This document shows, in pieces, positions 27,083 to 40,498 of a DNA stretch of 64,000 nt. Location: assembly GCA_038501785.1 (NCBI GenBank), contig JBAMJR010000053.1, positions 5,676,001 to 5,740,000 of the forward strand. The letters are read 5' to 3'. The translations under genes were made by a program, and so were the position numbers. Under the pieces are notes generated by a model that was given only the letters and a program-made list of their open reading frames with translations, was not told the origin of the DNA and did not search any database. This stretch comes from Myoxocephalus aenaeus (lineage: Eukaryota > Chordata > Actinopteri > Perciformes > Cottidae). Positions within the stretch are counted from its first letter, which is position 1. The number at the start of each line of letters is the position of its first letter.

Positions 27083-28025
27083 TCACCGTCCGCGTGGAGC
27101 CTTGCTGTTGATGTTCGCCAGGCTGTGAGCCAGTCTCTTGGTGAGAAGCGCGTGGGATTTACCACAGTAAGTGTGCGTCGTCTTCAGCAGCTCTTCCTCG
27201 AGTGGATCCAACAACGACGTGACTGGGTCCGCGCCAAAAGAGAACTGGAACGACACAATGATTCATTGCTTAGGTTTGGTGTGATGTATTGTTCTTAAAT
27301 TTGCTCCGAAGGATCTAAAAGATAAACGCCAAAGCACTCTATATTCAATCAGAGAATAATGTCCTCAGTTTAAATGTACTGATCTTACATATTGAGACAT
27401 TCGGTAAACAAAAAGGAACATTTTAAACAATTGCATATAAAAGGCAGATTCATATGGTAGGAAGGAGACTTGCCGAGTACGATGACTACTCTCCTGTTTC
27501 TACAGAGAGCTGAAACACGGGGTGTTGGTGGTCTAAAGGTTGGAAGCGTGTAAACTTAAAATGAGCAACTGAAATCCCAAACTACTATCACAACTCCCCT
27601 GAGGACAGCTCTCAGCCTCCTACTGTTCCTGTGGAATTGATCAGATTCCCTCAGCAAGTAAGCAAAGTGGTGCTTTGGACAGCATTTGGGTTCCGAGGAT
27701 ATCTTTCCCTGGATAAATTAAAAAACAAATCCGCAAGGCATGCTGAACTCAGAAGGGACTGCACATCCAATCTGATCGGTCAGCCGGGCGAAACATAAAG
27801 CAGCCCACGTTGTTGGAGTCAGTTTTATGCTATAGGCTTACCGTCCAGTGATAACCGGGGACTTCAGAAGAAATTTCATGTCTTCCCAATAATGAAGGAG
27901 CCTTTACAATGCTCCGAGGAAATCAAAGGGGAATTACCATTTTTTATGCCAGCTCATTTGCTTTCAGTTGGGTCCCCGATATTGGGTCACAAAGAGAATG
28001 GCGTTTTTATGAGCACATTCTTTCA

Positions 28026-28062
<37 letters not shown>

Positions 28063-31000
28063 GCACAGTCATAAAGTTGCATTCACAGTTGGTGTATTGA
28101 TTTTGTGTGGCTGATGGGGCACTGTTGGTGTGCAGACTCCAACTCTAAACGCACCATCGGCTGTAAAAATTTAACTGCTGCTTCTTGGGCTCATCTTTTT
28201 GCAGCGGAGGGAGGGAGGGAGGAGATGCTTTATGACGGACAGAGCGCTGTGGTCTCTTTCAGACAGACGGGAGGACAGACTGGAAGGAGCACCGCTGTTT
28301 GTATTCCCATTTCTTTGTGTGAGGATTCAGGGCACGGCCACTGGTTTATGCACATTTGTGTCCAGTCTATTAAGAAAATAAGCTTTTCACAGTATAATGA
28401 ATGACTTGTTGTGATAACAATACATGATAGGACTTTTAAAATTAACAAGAATTTTAATGACCAATTAATTATTAAAGTTATTCATCAAGCAAAATGCTGC
28501 TCCCAGCCTGTCAAATGGGAGGAAATGCTGCTTTGAACTGCAGATCGGACCAAACAAGCAATTTGAAGATATCACATGGGATGTGAGACGTTTGGATGTC
28601 AAGACTGTGTGATTACTTTGTAGACTTAAAAGATTAACAACAACAAAATCATTCGTTGCATCATCAGTTCTTTAGTAGACCAACATAAATGCCATGTTTA
28701 TCAGTCTTGCTTGATATAAATAAATGGTCACAGTCTGATTTCACCTCACGCAGAGAACAATGTTATGTCAAGTGATGAATCCGACCCGAACATAATATTG
28801 TTTAACCAACAGAGATTTTTGACTGAACAACAAATACTTTTATAGAGGTATTTGTGAAGCATGACTTTTCCAGAACTTTGTGGGTTTATTTATTCTTCCA
28901 AAACTCAGTCAGGCCTAGAAATGGCTATCGACTTCCGAGATTTTTCATGACCGTATGAACTCTGTACGGTGCATTTGAGTCCTCTGTCTTGTGCCAGTTT
29001 TCTGAACCCTCACACGTCTCCTGGGCTGTTATTGTAGACTCTCCGGTTTATCATTCACTCCATAACACTACTCAGATTGCCTGCGGTTCTGCTGCAGATG
29101 AAGAAGCAAGAAATGGATGAAATTGTCTGTCCAGTGAGATGAAACACACAGAAGATCAATCCCGACTCCTGGCCAACCAGACTTAATTACAGATCTATGA
29201 AAGTATCAATACCTACATAGGCTATTGGAAAAGAAAACGTATGTTAGTGCAGGCTAAGGGCCCTAGGGTTGAGGCTCGCTTATAACCGTGGAGGTACATG
29301 TGTGTCTACTGCTGTAATTGATCCTGTCCTATAAAGCTGCAGTTTGAACCGCAGGTCATGGATAAGGTTTATATCAGCCATCGCTTTGATCTATGTTCAA
29401 TGCTTTGTTAATAGGAAAGCAATGAGACTCCCAACGTTGATGGCTTCATTAAGTAAATGTCACTGGTGTCGTCAATATCATTACACTGTTGGTAGACAAC
29501 CCATAAACATCCTCAAGGGGGAAATTAGCTTTCACTCCAACCTTCTGGAAAAGGTGGACGTTTGTTTTCCAATGCAGACAATCTGATGTTACGAACACTT
29601 ACGGTCTTTAGGGTCAGCGCCAATCCAAAATCTCATCTAGGAGGGTGGAGGAACAGGGCAGTGGTGGAGAGCAGGTGTGTCACTGGGGTCATAAAAGGGC
29701 TCCTCCCATCAGATGTTGCACTAAATTACACCAGCAACACTTTGAAAAGGCTCAGCCGCCTCGTTCTTTTTTTCCTTTTAACTTTAATATACCCAAGAGA
29801 CTTATAACAGGGTGCCGGTTTTCATGACACTTTATTTCCCAAAATGCCTTTTGCCAAGTGTTCAACAATCAGTATGTGTGGAAATAAAAAAATTGTAATG
29901 TGTTAAACGTGATGTGCGAATGTATAAAACCGCTGATCATAAGTCACCAGTCAAAAAGGAGTGAGGTGCTTCACCCTCTAATGATGGACTGTATGAGGCT
30001 GCATTTGCTGCTCCTCTTTTACCGTCAACATCTGCCTGTATAATGTCTGTGGGCTCGGATAAAGCCTTTGTGACCTCAGGGGCTTCTGTTAATATTTATG
30101 TTTATTGACATGTTTCTGTAATTATATGTAATAGTAGACAAACTGCACTCTTCTTGATATGACATCTTGTTATCTACTTTTGGTCTTCAATAATTATTAG
30201 TGAAATAAATAGATCTTTGTGTTTGATAAAGTTGTCTAAAGTGAACAATATTAAGATATTAAAAAGATAACCAGAAATGCAGTTCATGTAATGCACCGAG
30301 GGGCAATTCTTTCCGGTCTCAATAGTACATCAATCCTATCATGTCGAATCCATGTCCTGGCTGAACATGTGACATAACGTGATGCAACGTAAGAAAAGGC
30401 CCAGAACTGAATTCACAAAGCCTAAAAGATGGACAAGTGTATTCAAGCATCTCACATACTCCAACACAAACACACCAATGCGTGGCTGCTGCTCACCCTT
30501 CGTATGGCCTCGTAAACAGCCCTGAATGCAGGTTGTTTGTGGTCGTGGTAAACCCCTCTGTTTCCATGCAGTATGTTAATGCCATCGTCTTCCGCTGACG
30601 CACAGTTACTGCCATAGATACAATGGTCTGGACGATAATTCCACTGGCACGGAAACTCCAGCAAGCACTCTGTGAATGGAAGTGTACAAACACAGAAACA
30701 ACACAGTCAACAAATCAGGACTGCAAAGTGACATCCTTTAGACTTTGACGAGTACGATAAGCTAATGTCTAGGAGTTAATAACAACTAATCCCTCCTCAG
30801 TTTGCCTGTGGAGGCTGAAAAGCATCATTTTTAAAAGTGTACAGTCTTGTACATGGACATATACACAGGGTTCATACACATTTTGACCAATGGATTTCCA
30901 TGACTTTAAACCACATTTCCATGACCAAACATTTTGTGAAATCTCGGTGTATACATGAAAAAGTGAGAAAATGTGGTATTTAAACTAACAATGAGGATTC

Positions 31001-34000
31001 CAAAGCATACAGTACACCTTAAATGACACGAATGAATGAGAGACAATAGTTTGATTAAAAGAATAAACATTTATATAGATGCCTGTACGTATGCCTGCTT
31101 ATATTTTGAGCGTCTTTCTTTTAAAAGCATATTAATTATTTCAAACTCGCCGTAAATGAACATCATGAGCATATGCATATAACACATTTCCATGACTTTC
31201 CAAAACATTTGGGATTTTTTTTTTTTTCAAGGGCTTTTCCAGGCCTGGAAATAACCATTTTAAAATTTCATGACTTTTCCAGGTTTTCCATGACCGTAAG
31301 AACCCTGTATACATGCTATGGGTGCTGCACTAGTGCGGGCAGCCTTACCAGGGTTGTGGTGGAAAATGATATTGAGAAGGTCTTGGTCTCCCCAGGTTAT
31401 GTTGAGTTTGTATTTCTGGAGAAGAGGCATCAGCAGCTCCTCCCAACGCAGCCCCACAGACGTCATGTCATTCTGCCGACACACACATGTATACACAAAA
31501 AAGATGCCTTTATTGGGTCACAATATTGTATGGGTGGGGAGCTTCACATTGTCATTGGTGCACAACAACTGCAGCAGAAGGAGGACATCTTGTGGCCAAT
31601 AAAGGTTGTACACTAATGCAGTAAACAGAGCTGAAGAAATACCTCCTGTCTTCCGAATTCAGCCCTTACCTTAAAGTACATGCTCCTCATCCGTGTCATG
31701 TTCATGAGCATGACCCCGGAGTTGATGCCTGTCCTGCCGTAGAAGGGGTGGCGGGCGAAGCGGTTGTACCAGGCAATGCGGGGCTCCTCGTGCTCCGGGG
31801 CCATGGCAGCCAGCTGGGAGGAATTAAACTGGGACAGGAACGCCCACAGGCGGTCTACAGGCTGCAGGAAGAGGATGTCGGAGTCAACGTACACGACCGA
31901 GTCGACGTCCTTCAGGATCAGCTGCATGGATTGAGAAAGACACACAGAGATAGATGTCACGAAGAATATCAATAATGTGGATGTTCTGCAGTGGCCTGAC
32001 CAAGGAGATTTTCTTCAGGGGAACAGAATATAATCATCTTCTATCTTACATAAAAGGTGTACTGCAATGATTTTGGAACATCATCCAAAGTGCTCCTGAA
32101 TATACAAAACAGTTAATTTATCGTACATTTTATTCTTCATATATTCTTTAGATGTTACGGTATAAACTAAATATGTGACCTGTCAAATTTGGCAAATATA
32201 TTTGGTATTGTACGCCTGCCACTCTCCATTCTATTGGAGGATTCAGATATATCTTCCAATTCAGAGCTTCAAGTTTAAGGCTCCAAGTTTCCCAGACCTT
32301 GATTTTATAACTTGGGTTTTGTGTCGTCTTTAAAATGTCATGATGTCAGATATGCATTTCCACCTTGGTTCTCATGCTTAAGAGTCCTCTCTCTATATAG
32401 GACACTCACAGGTAAGAAGAGCCTCTGAGAAGCGCAGGGTTTGAAGAGTTTCTTCCACTCTGCTGCGTTCTCACTGGGGAAGCTGATGGAGTAGACTGTG
32501 AAGTTGAACCTGGAGCGAATAAAACTAGGCCACGACTCCAACTGGAACACAGATAACACATTATATTACTCGTAGGAATATATTATACAGGATATGATCA
32601 ACACAAACTCGGTCACTTACAATCAACAGCAAGCAACTTGCAGTTTTCAGACACAAATATTTACTACTCACGGCTTCCATGAAGCTGGCGTGGAGCTGAT
32701 CTTCGGCGAAGATGTGCAGTTGGAGATGCTTAACGCTGAACAGCACAGCAGACTTGATCATGGTGAGAGTCTCTTCCAGCCGCTCCCCACAGGCCACCAC
32801 AGCCAGATGCATGGGGGGTTCAGGTCTGCTCTGAGCGCTGCCGCCACCACCTGCCTCCGTCTGACCCCGCTGACGCATGATGTACCTGAGCGAGAGGAAG
32901 GAGAGTCGGAGTGATGATGATGATGAATCTCAGAGTCCTGGGTATAACAATACGTTTGTATCATTACATGGTGTTGACAAAAGGCTTCATCAGGGTGGTG
33001 CAGATGTCAGCCATGTTTTCTTGTTAATGTTTGTTTCTAATCTTGACGTCAAAAGGGCACTTGATTCAACTGTGACTTTAAAAAAAATTACTGAGTTATT
33101 GTCCAGAAACACATTTTCTTTTTCACATTAATGTTAAAGCCACCAGAGGATGTTTTTAACATCAGCATTATGCCATTTTATTCTCCGCATTTCACGACAT
33201 GTGACAAAAACATCCTTGAGTCGTGTATCAGTGAAATTGGACATTAATTCAAAACATTTTCTTTTTTTCCTTTCTGAAATAACTTTACTCAGATTATAGT
33301 TTTTGACTCTTTGTGCTGGTACAAACTAGAGCTGGGGCCCATTTTAAAGCAACAATAACAATCACTCTCTGGTTCCAGCTGCTCAAATGTGTTTTACTTT
33401 GTCTGATGTTAAAGTAAACTCAATGTTTACGTTTTGGACTTCAGGTCGGCCAAAACAAGCAATCTGAAGAGATCCTTATCTTTCTATCTATTTTCTGACG
33501 TTACACAGACTAAACAATAGACGGAGAACCTGATAATATGTTTGTTAAGCAGTAAAACTCAAGGATTTTCTCTCAGGCCTACAGCCATGATTGATGGCAG
33601 TGGCCTCAGTAAGGGACTGGAAAGCAGAAAACAACTGTTTTTAACTTTATTAGCAACTTCACCCATTTATCCTAGTCCTCAAACGTGAACATCTGGCAGA
33701 CACATAAACACTCCGGCGTGAGAACAAGCAAGTATTATTTAAATATGCTTTTAACCTGTGATACTAGTATATTTTTCACTATTGTCATCTTTCTTCTTTT
33801 ATTGCTGCCTCTATTGTTTGTCTTTACCATGTAAAGTGCCTTGAGTACCTTTTAAAGCACTATACAAATCAAATGTATTATGAGTAAAGCTAAACTTTCA
33901 GTAATCACTTCATATGCTGGAATATGGATTTTCCACATGCCTTCAATAGATTATCTTTCTCATATTTATTATTATTATTAGACAAACTGTTAGGCTAGTT

Positions 34001-34476
34001 TGGTCTGTGGGAGTCATGCCTGTGTAGGCTATTTGTGTGACAACTGTGATGTATCACGTGAGGCTCCACACCTGTCCAAGTCTCGCGTTACCACCATTTA
34101 AAGATGAAGCTAACTGCAGTGGACTTTGTTTGCATTCAGTCAGTCAGCGTTACATTCCTATACATCACGAGTGGTAAAGAGTAACTTTAGATACGTATAT
34201 ACTCGTGCTTATCGGAATACATAGTTGTTTTGTACGCCGTTAAAGCAGCAGAATCATAAATGCTCAGTCCTACCTATTGTACCAGTGTGGGCTTTTGGGC
34301 CCAGTTCTGTCCACGGTACCTCGCCTGCCTCCGGGGACTCTCGGTGGGATGAAAACCCTCTTCGGTCCGTTTCCACCGACCGACACGTCCGAGTTATACA
34401 GTTTACTGTAGACATACAAGCCCGAAAACACGGCGAACACCGTGCACAACATTAGTGCACGAATGTAACGCCGCAT
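27083..34476 (-). CDS. gxylt1: Glucoside xylosyltransferase 1 (seven coding exons, 419 aa)
   Basis: Coding exons on the minus strand: 34476-34274, 32885-32672, 32541-32410, 31921-31670, 31472-31349, 30669-30497 and 27244-27083. All junctions are GT-AG and phases close to 420 codons with stop, near the 440 aa of the human protein. GXYLT1 is a type II Golgi enzyme that adds alpha-1,3-xylose to O-glucose on EGF repeats of Notch, using UDP-xylose (family knowledge, GT8 fold). The start MRRYIRALML leads into one membrane segment (about residues 5-24), then a short stem. Exon 2 has LHLAVVACGERLEETLTM and LQLHIFAEDQLH. Exon 3 has FPSENAAEWKKLFKPCASQR. Exon 4 carries the metal-binding DSD (196-198) in YVDSDILFLQPVD and MAPEHEEPRIAWYNRFARHP. 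Exon 5 has LNITWGDQDLLNI; exon 6 has ILHGNRGVYHD. Exon 7, 3.25 kb away, ends the protein after THTYCGK. The start MRRY... fits GXYLT1 rather than GXYLT2. A teleost a/b paralogue label cannot be assigned. Confidence 0.94.
28027..28060 (+). repeat. (CA)n microsatellite in gxylt1 intron 6
   Basis: About 17 CA units inside the last, 3.25-kb intron of gxylt1. Confidence 0.95.
28452..28610 (+). repeat. Teleost interspersed repeat fragment in gxylt1 intron 6
   Basis: AATTAATTATTAAAGTTATTC, GGACCAAACAAGCAATTTGA and AGATATCACATGGG are pieces of an abundant fish repeat whose consensus has GGACAAAACAAGCAATTTGA followed by AGACATCACCTTGGG. A second copy lies at 33,335-33,545. Class unresolved. Confidence 0.55.
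30860..31313 (+). mobile_element. Non-autonomous hAT-like element in gxylt1 intron 5
   Basis: The element spans 30,866-31,307. It starts CAGGGTTCATACACATTTTG and ends with the inverted GGTCATGG.../GTAAGAACCCTG, so both termini share CAGGGTTC-TAC. Internal phrases such as GATTTCCATGACTTTAAACC, TTTTCCAGGCCTGGAAATAA and CATGACTTTTCCAGG are those of a very common teleost hAT-derived MITE. The hexamer TATACA directly abuts both ends and is probably what remains of the 8-bp target duplication. No coding capacity. It makes up about two thirds of the 679-bp intron, its right end lying 41 bp from the exon 5 splice donor. Confidence 0.78.
33335..33545 (+). repeat. Teleost interspersed repeat fragment in the gxylt1 intron 1 region
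   Basis: CTGGTTCCAGCTGCTCAAATGTG, TTTTGGACTTCAGGTCGG, CCAAAACAAGCAATCTGAAG and TTTTCTGACGTTACACAGAC follow the consensus order of the same family as the copy at 28,452-28,610, but this copy is longer and better preserved. Class unresolved. Confidence 0.6.
33740..33890 (+). repeat. Fish repeat 3' tail fragment in gxylt1 intron 1
   Basis: GTAAAGTGCCTTGAGTACCT followed by AAAGCACTATACAAATCAAATGTATTA matches the widespread GCGCCTTGAG...GGCGCTATATAAATAAAATT motif that ends several teleost retroposons. Only the tail is recognisable. Confidence 0.5.
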
Positions 34477-34620
34477 TTTGGAGTTTGAAAACGCAACTCG
34501 TAGCTACAGTCATGACATAGAAACTAAGCTTTATAGTATGAACTGCGAAGCTAGTCGCAGTAGTAACGCACTTCCGGTCAACGGATACAACAATAAAACT
34601 ATTATCGGGCGTGTCAATTG
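34477..34620 (-). promoter_or_regulatory. gxylt1 promoter and 5' leader
   Basis: The stretch upstream of the gxylt1 start codon carries an ETS-type site: CTTCCGG on the plus strand (34,571-34,577), read CCGGAAG in the transcript direction, about 95 bp before the ATG. ETS sites at this distance are typical of TATA-less housekeeping promoters. No TATA box is visible. The transcription start is not known. Confidence 0.5.
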
Positions 34621-37600
34621 CACCCTCTAGCGGTTATTTTAAAGACCTGCAGTTCTTATACAGTTTTAGCTTTAATTACTTTTTTATTTTTATTTTTTTG
34701 GTCTGATGGAATGAGTTAATATATTGTCTAATGAGACAGATTGGGAAGATTGTAAATGTCACACACAAATTGCTTCGTATGTCACTAGTCACTAGTATGC
34801 TGTGTGACAATGTAGGTGTGGTAAACAATGTAGCAAAACACAATGCTCCTCAGCTGTCATAATGAACATCGGATTGTCATTTTTTTTAGACTACATATTT
34901 TATTATGCCTATGTGGCTGTGCTCATTGTATTTTTGGTTCTTTATTTACATGTTTGTCTCTATTCAATACATCTCACCCACCAGAAGCCTTGAAAGGTTT
35001 CACAGGTCTGTGCTTTCTAGAATGTTTCCTTTCTAAAAAAAGACCATATTTAAGCCTTGTAAGAGTGGATATTTCTGGTTGGGTAAAGACACATTTATGC
35101 ACTGTAACATTTTGTCTGTAACATGGTAATGCTTGAAAGCAAAGCTCAGATACTGTTAGTGTGCCGTTACACTCGTGTTCTTGAAGACACTTTTGTGAGG
35201 AAAGGAGGAAATATTTGCTATATCTTTTGCCCATCTCTTACACATTTAAAAGGCTTGGAAATATACCCTCATACAAATGATATGCCAGTGACCTACACCG
35301 TATATTTTTTATAGATTTATTATCTTAATTACTTCCGAGGTTCTGTACCTCTAACGATTTTAAGGACTACATTTAGGCTTTTATTTTGAAGGACACAACA
35401 CTTTTCCGGGTTTGTCTATTTCCCCGAGTTTCATTTGACGCTCTCTTCGTTGCAACAGAAGCAGGAGGTCGGGACCTTAAATGGGGGAAGGGTGGGAGCG
35501 ACACAGAGTTGAATCCCTCCCCCCTTCCCCTCCTCAGGCTGCAGCAACTTTCAATGGATTTCACCTCTGAAAAGACCCATTCATGGCTTTAAGTGACTAG
35601 TCGTCTTTATTGATGTGGCTCCACTAGACAACAGACCTGCACGTCAACTGCATTTTCATTCAGTCTGGGGAAATAAGGTTAGCGACTGATAAGTAGTGGT
35701 TGATTCATTCGAGCGTAAACCACACCTGATACTCATGACCTTATGCTTACTACTGCCGGCCTGTATAATTAAGTCATGTTTTTTTTTTACTTAAACAAAC
35801 ACCATTCTCAGTCACACTGTGGGCCTGATCGGTAAAACGTGAACCCAAATATATATACTGTGTTGAGGAGAAGTAGCAGTTATCAAATCGTTCACCAGAT
35901 GGAGCTGAAACAACAAGTGCTCTGCTTAGAGGAAGGGCAAGATTAGCAAACCTGTGACAACAAACATAAGCATGCACCTGTATGAAAGTGACAATAAGTG
36001 AAATGATACTTATGTTTGCATTTTCTTATTCAGACATGTAATAAACAAGTTTACACATTTAAAATCAACTGAGCAAAAGAAACAACAAACAAAAATAGTA
36101 ACAAGTGACAACCAACATATTTTTAAGTCTTTCCATTTTTGCCACAACCAAATAACAAACGTCTGTCCGAACAGTTCTCACGAGCCCACGCGGCTAGTCC
36201 CAGCTAGCGTGGTGGGCCAGTGAGACCTCTGATACATTGAACGATGCTAACAAACTAAGAGACATAGCCTGTCCCACAATATACCGAGACCATAATATTA
36301 TCATGCCATGACAGTTCTCAGGATCTGTGCTAAAATGTAAAAGTAAAATTCTCGACAATAAACACTGATATGATGGATAATACAACCACATCAAAACATT
36401 GTAGTACAATATTTTAGAAATATCCATTTGTATCTTGTGTAGTATTCTACAGGTTTCATAAGTTAGTGTGTAGTTAGGTGGATCCATCGTTGTTCTGCTG
36501 AGGGTTTAGTATATTCTAAAGCTCCCCCACTTTGCTACGTCAAAGTGGAGGAATTTAAACAGTTTCTGAAGTCCATCACGCGGCAGACAATCAGCTTTTG
36601 CATGTCCAGAAGTCAAAGCTCCTTTTATGTTTTAAAAGCACCGTGCTGTGTCCAAACTGGGTCCACAGAGGGAGGAGGGGAACAGCATAGGTTCTCCGCT
36701 GTGATGCCGAGCAGGTGCAGCCCTGTTTGTGCAGCAGAGATTAAAAGGAGAATACCGATGTCACTTCCTACAGCCCCTCAACCTAATCCGTCCATATTTA
36801 GTTGACAATTCCTCATATTGAAAACACTTTTTTTTTCCTCGGCACTGAGACAAACTTCGCTGTGATAAACCTGGCTTTTTAAAGTTACCTGTTGATGGAA
36901 AAAAATAAAAAGTGCCAATAAAGTAAAAGCAGAAATATGACGATGCGTGAAGAACCGTTGTATCTGCGTAGATGTACAGTATCTTATTCTGTGGGAGTCG
37001 TGTGATTGACAGTCAGCGCGGTGGAACATGGAGGACGTCAGTGATCAGTGACACATCCTGTCAGCATCATGTACTTACAATGTGACAGATAAAGTAGGAC
37101 CGACATTTTTCGAGAGGACTGTAATTAAATACAAAGCTGCATTAAGTGTATTGTTTGATAGCAAAACTGATCAAAAAAAAAATCAACTCAAAGAAAGAGA
37201 CAGATTTGAGCTGTCATGGCTCATATGTCAGCAATGCATTGCCTAGTTGCATATCTAGCAGACATATACCGGCATAAATATCCATTTGGATTAGTATTTA
37301 TGGTCTTGTGACCGACATTATCTCAGTATTTACCCAACTTTTAGCGCTTTAAAGACTTTCTTGACCAGAAACATCAGTTTTCTGTGATGTCATGCTGGAC
37401 AGGAAGTGTAAGAGCTGGTTAGCTGCATATAGCCAGAGAGTTGCTCATTATCTACATGCTCAGCTTTTCACATTACTCAGATATGTATGTGATTTGAAGT
37501 TCATACCTAAAATATCACTTAATGCAGGTTTGTGGTTTTTATATGTACAAAATGAATGGCTGCTAGGATAGAAGAACAAAACCCTGATTGTACCTGAAAC

Positions 37601-38192
37601 ATGGCTGACTGTAAGCAAACCAAAAGGAGGAGGAGGGGGAGGGTAGATTATTGGCACAAACTGAAAACAGACAAAAGCACCGGTATTATCCTTTAATATC
37701 ATATACTATACCTTCCTGCACCATTTAAAAGAGGGCTTTTATCAAAACCTGCCAGATGCCCTTGTACGTACATAACAAGCATTACCTGAACGAAATCAAC
37801 CCGCTCCGAACATTACCCAAAAACACCACACGGTGCCAGTAGGAGTACAGCCGCTATGCCGTGTCGGAAAAAAACAAAAGCTCACTCCACAGCTAGAGGC
37901 AGTCCACGAGTGAAAGCTTGGAGTAATTGAGAGCAGGAGCAAAGGTCGCCTGTGAGGTTGGCGGTTCGGTGTCGGGACACCGAGAGTGCGTAATGGATGG
38001 TTGGGGTTTATACCGGGGAGGTAAAGGCGGAATAGGTCACTCTGGCGGCCACTGGAGGTGACGTCAAGGTCGGGGGCTGCACATTTGGTTTGAACGAAAA
38101 TATACAAAAAGAAAAAAGAAGAGAAAAAAAAAAAAGAGAAAAGCAGGTGCATCTGAAGGAAACCGCACAGCACCATAAAGCTTGTCCAAACA
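34621..38192. other. Region between gxylt1 and yaf2
   Basis: No gene is recognised. The right part may be a long yaf2 3' untranslated region if the near poly(A) signal at 38,193-38,198 is not used, since several further minus-strand AATAAA words occur. No strong interspersed repeat was identified and no long dinucleotide tract is present, which is unusual for this window. Confidence 0.5.
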
Positions 38193-38198
38193 TTTATT
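38193..38198 (-). terminator. Candidate yaf2 poly(A) signal
   Basis: TTTATT on the plus strand reads AATAAA in the yaf2 direction, about 410 bp past the stop codon. It is the first canonical hexamer downstream of the coding region. Use is inferred; later signals are possible. Confidence 0.4.
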
Positions 38199-38605
38199 CA
38201 GACACGTCTCAGGTCAGTTCTGAGGAAGTTCTTCGTCAGAATAAAAACGGCAGTCTTCTAAATATTCTAGGAGCGAGGTTTGGAAAGCGTGTGGGATCCT
38301 TTTCAAATGACACCAACATGTCCAAGGGAAAATTCTTTGAACATGGAGCAAAAAGGGTCTTTCATACTGCTTTCTAAACGCAGGATTCCATCGCTGCGGA
38401 GAATGTTTAAACCGATTAAAACTCGCTAAATGTGATGTTGGGTCACGACCCCTTTTGAAACTGTAATATCCGGAAGAAAAGAAAGGTTGTTTTTTTGTTG
38501 TCATTAATGTGCAGCTCTGTAGTGGAGGCAGGATGCTCCACCAGTGACCTGTGGGCCTGCAGGTGAGATGTGGGTGGAGGCCGTGGGAGGACCGGAGGGG
38601 GCGAG

Positions 38606-39592
38606 TCAGTGGGACTCTCCGTTGACGGAGCTCGCCTCCCCTCTGGGCGAGGAGGAGCGGGAGAGCCCCTTCTCAGTGTTCTCTGAGCTGGAGCCGTTCT
38701 GGCTGTGGAGGTCGGCCGTGGACGCGGTGCTGGACGACGTCGCCGGGGCGGCCGAGGGCTTGGCCTTCTCCTTAAAGTCCGTTATGATGACTGTCAGGTC
38801 CCCAACCGTCACCTCCAGGTGCTGGGCGCTGCTCCGGTCGATGTTTTTTAACCTCGGCCTGGTGAGAGAGTGAGAAAACGTTATTTTCTGGGTATGCATT
38901 TAAAATGCATTCTGTTCCAATTGGCCCGTGCGAAATGCTATCACTGATCTACCCATGAGTGAAAGCGCCTTCATCTTTTTGCTACGATGTCACTGAAAAC
39001 TCCAAAGAGCACCTTCTAGACACTGCTTTGAAATTCATTTTGGGTGTTTCCCACCCTCCTCACCTCGCTCTTTTGAAGTGCCTCATGAAATATGACAACA
39101 CATCAAGCTCACGTCATGAGGCAACACAAACACCATCTATAGCTTCTCGTGTGTATTCATGCATCTCGGTTATATATCGGATTCCTGTTGATCCCCAACC
39201 ACCCAACCCCCCCCCACCCCCGACCCCCGCGTCAGCTTGTTTACCTCATCTTCTTGTGACTGTTCTTCTTGAGCGCCGGCTCTCTGTCGCTCTTCTCCCT
39301 CTCGACTCTCTCCTTCTTTTCCTTTTTGGGCTGCAAGGGCAACACAAACTGCTGCGTTACCTGCTGCTGCGAGACGAGCTGGGAGACGGGACGAGGCTTC
39401 CTGATCCGGGGAGAGGAAGTGGGGGGGGGGGGGAGATAAAGAAGGAGAGACAGAGTGTGGCAGATTAATGAGAGGGAAAATCACAGTGAGCACATGGCTT
39501 CATGCTAGCGTACCGCCATAATCAAGAGCCAATAGTCGCTGCCAGTGCTGGTTAGGGTGGCGCATGTTGAAGTGTTCTTAACGCTGGCGGCA

Positions 39593-39650
<58 letters not shown>

Positions 39651-40414
39651 TGAAACCTAGGATTCAGCTATCTGTGAGATATGTGGTGTACCTGCACCGG
39701 CTTGTTTTAGGGCTCAGAGGGTAAACATTGACAAGCTGAGATCTGCTTTGGCGAACACACAGATGTGATTCACTCAGAATCTGCAGAATTCTGTGAGACT
39801 TCAGAGTGGCTTCATGCTGCATGTGAAGGAGAGAAGTGACATTAGCTCTGACGTCGGTATGGCGCATTTATTATTAAAAAGGTCACACCCTAAAATGTCT
39901 TTCTCTATCTTCCCAAATGTGGAATGTCCAATTGTCACTGGAGTCTTCGTCTCTTATTACTCCAGGCGAGGGGAGTGAACTGCCATAAAGCGGTTGCCAC
40001 TACTGCAGCGTCACGTGCTTGATCCTTCACCGGCTCCCAGATCCGTTGTCAGTTGTGTTCTGTCAGATATTACGATTTTGATTCATAGATCACACACACA
40101 AAACCCGGCTTAATGTTTTTACTGCTCTGCATGGAAAGTCATGGTCCCAGCTCTGTTATTGATGGCAGAACCAGCGTTTGCTGATGGCAATGCTTTACTG
40201 ATAGGTGAGGATGATACACAAGCTGCACAGAGTGTTTAAAGGTGACTCCAATATCAAATAAAATGTGGAACACTAGTGGTTAACTAAATGTTCCTCCTTG
40301 CAGTCACATTTCCATCCTTCATGAGCCTGCTGTCTCAAAAATGATACATTATGCAATTGCTTTGGCAACAGTTTGCATGCATGAAGGCTGCGATCGTATT
40401 TCTGTGCGAGAGAG

Positions 40415-40498
<84 letters not shown>

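Noticed and set aside
26873..27298. 141-codon plus-strand open frame
   Set aside because: It is antisense to gxylt1 exon 7, whose minus-strand reading matches the GXYLT1 C-terminus and has a proper acceptor.
31173..31616. 147-codon plus-strand open frame
   Set aside because: It runs from the hAT element through antisense of gxylt1 exon 5; composite of repeat and shadow.
38959..39468. 169-codon plus-strand open frame
   Set aside because: Antisense of yaf2 exon 3 and its intron flanks; the minus strand encodes YAF2.
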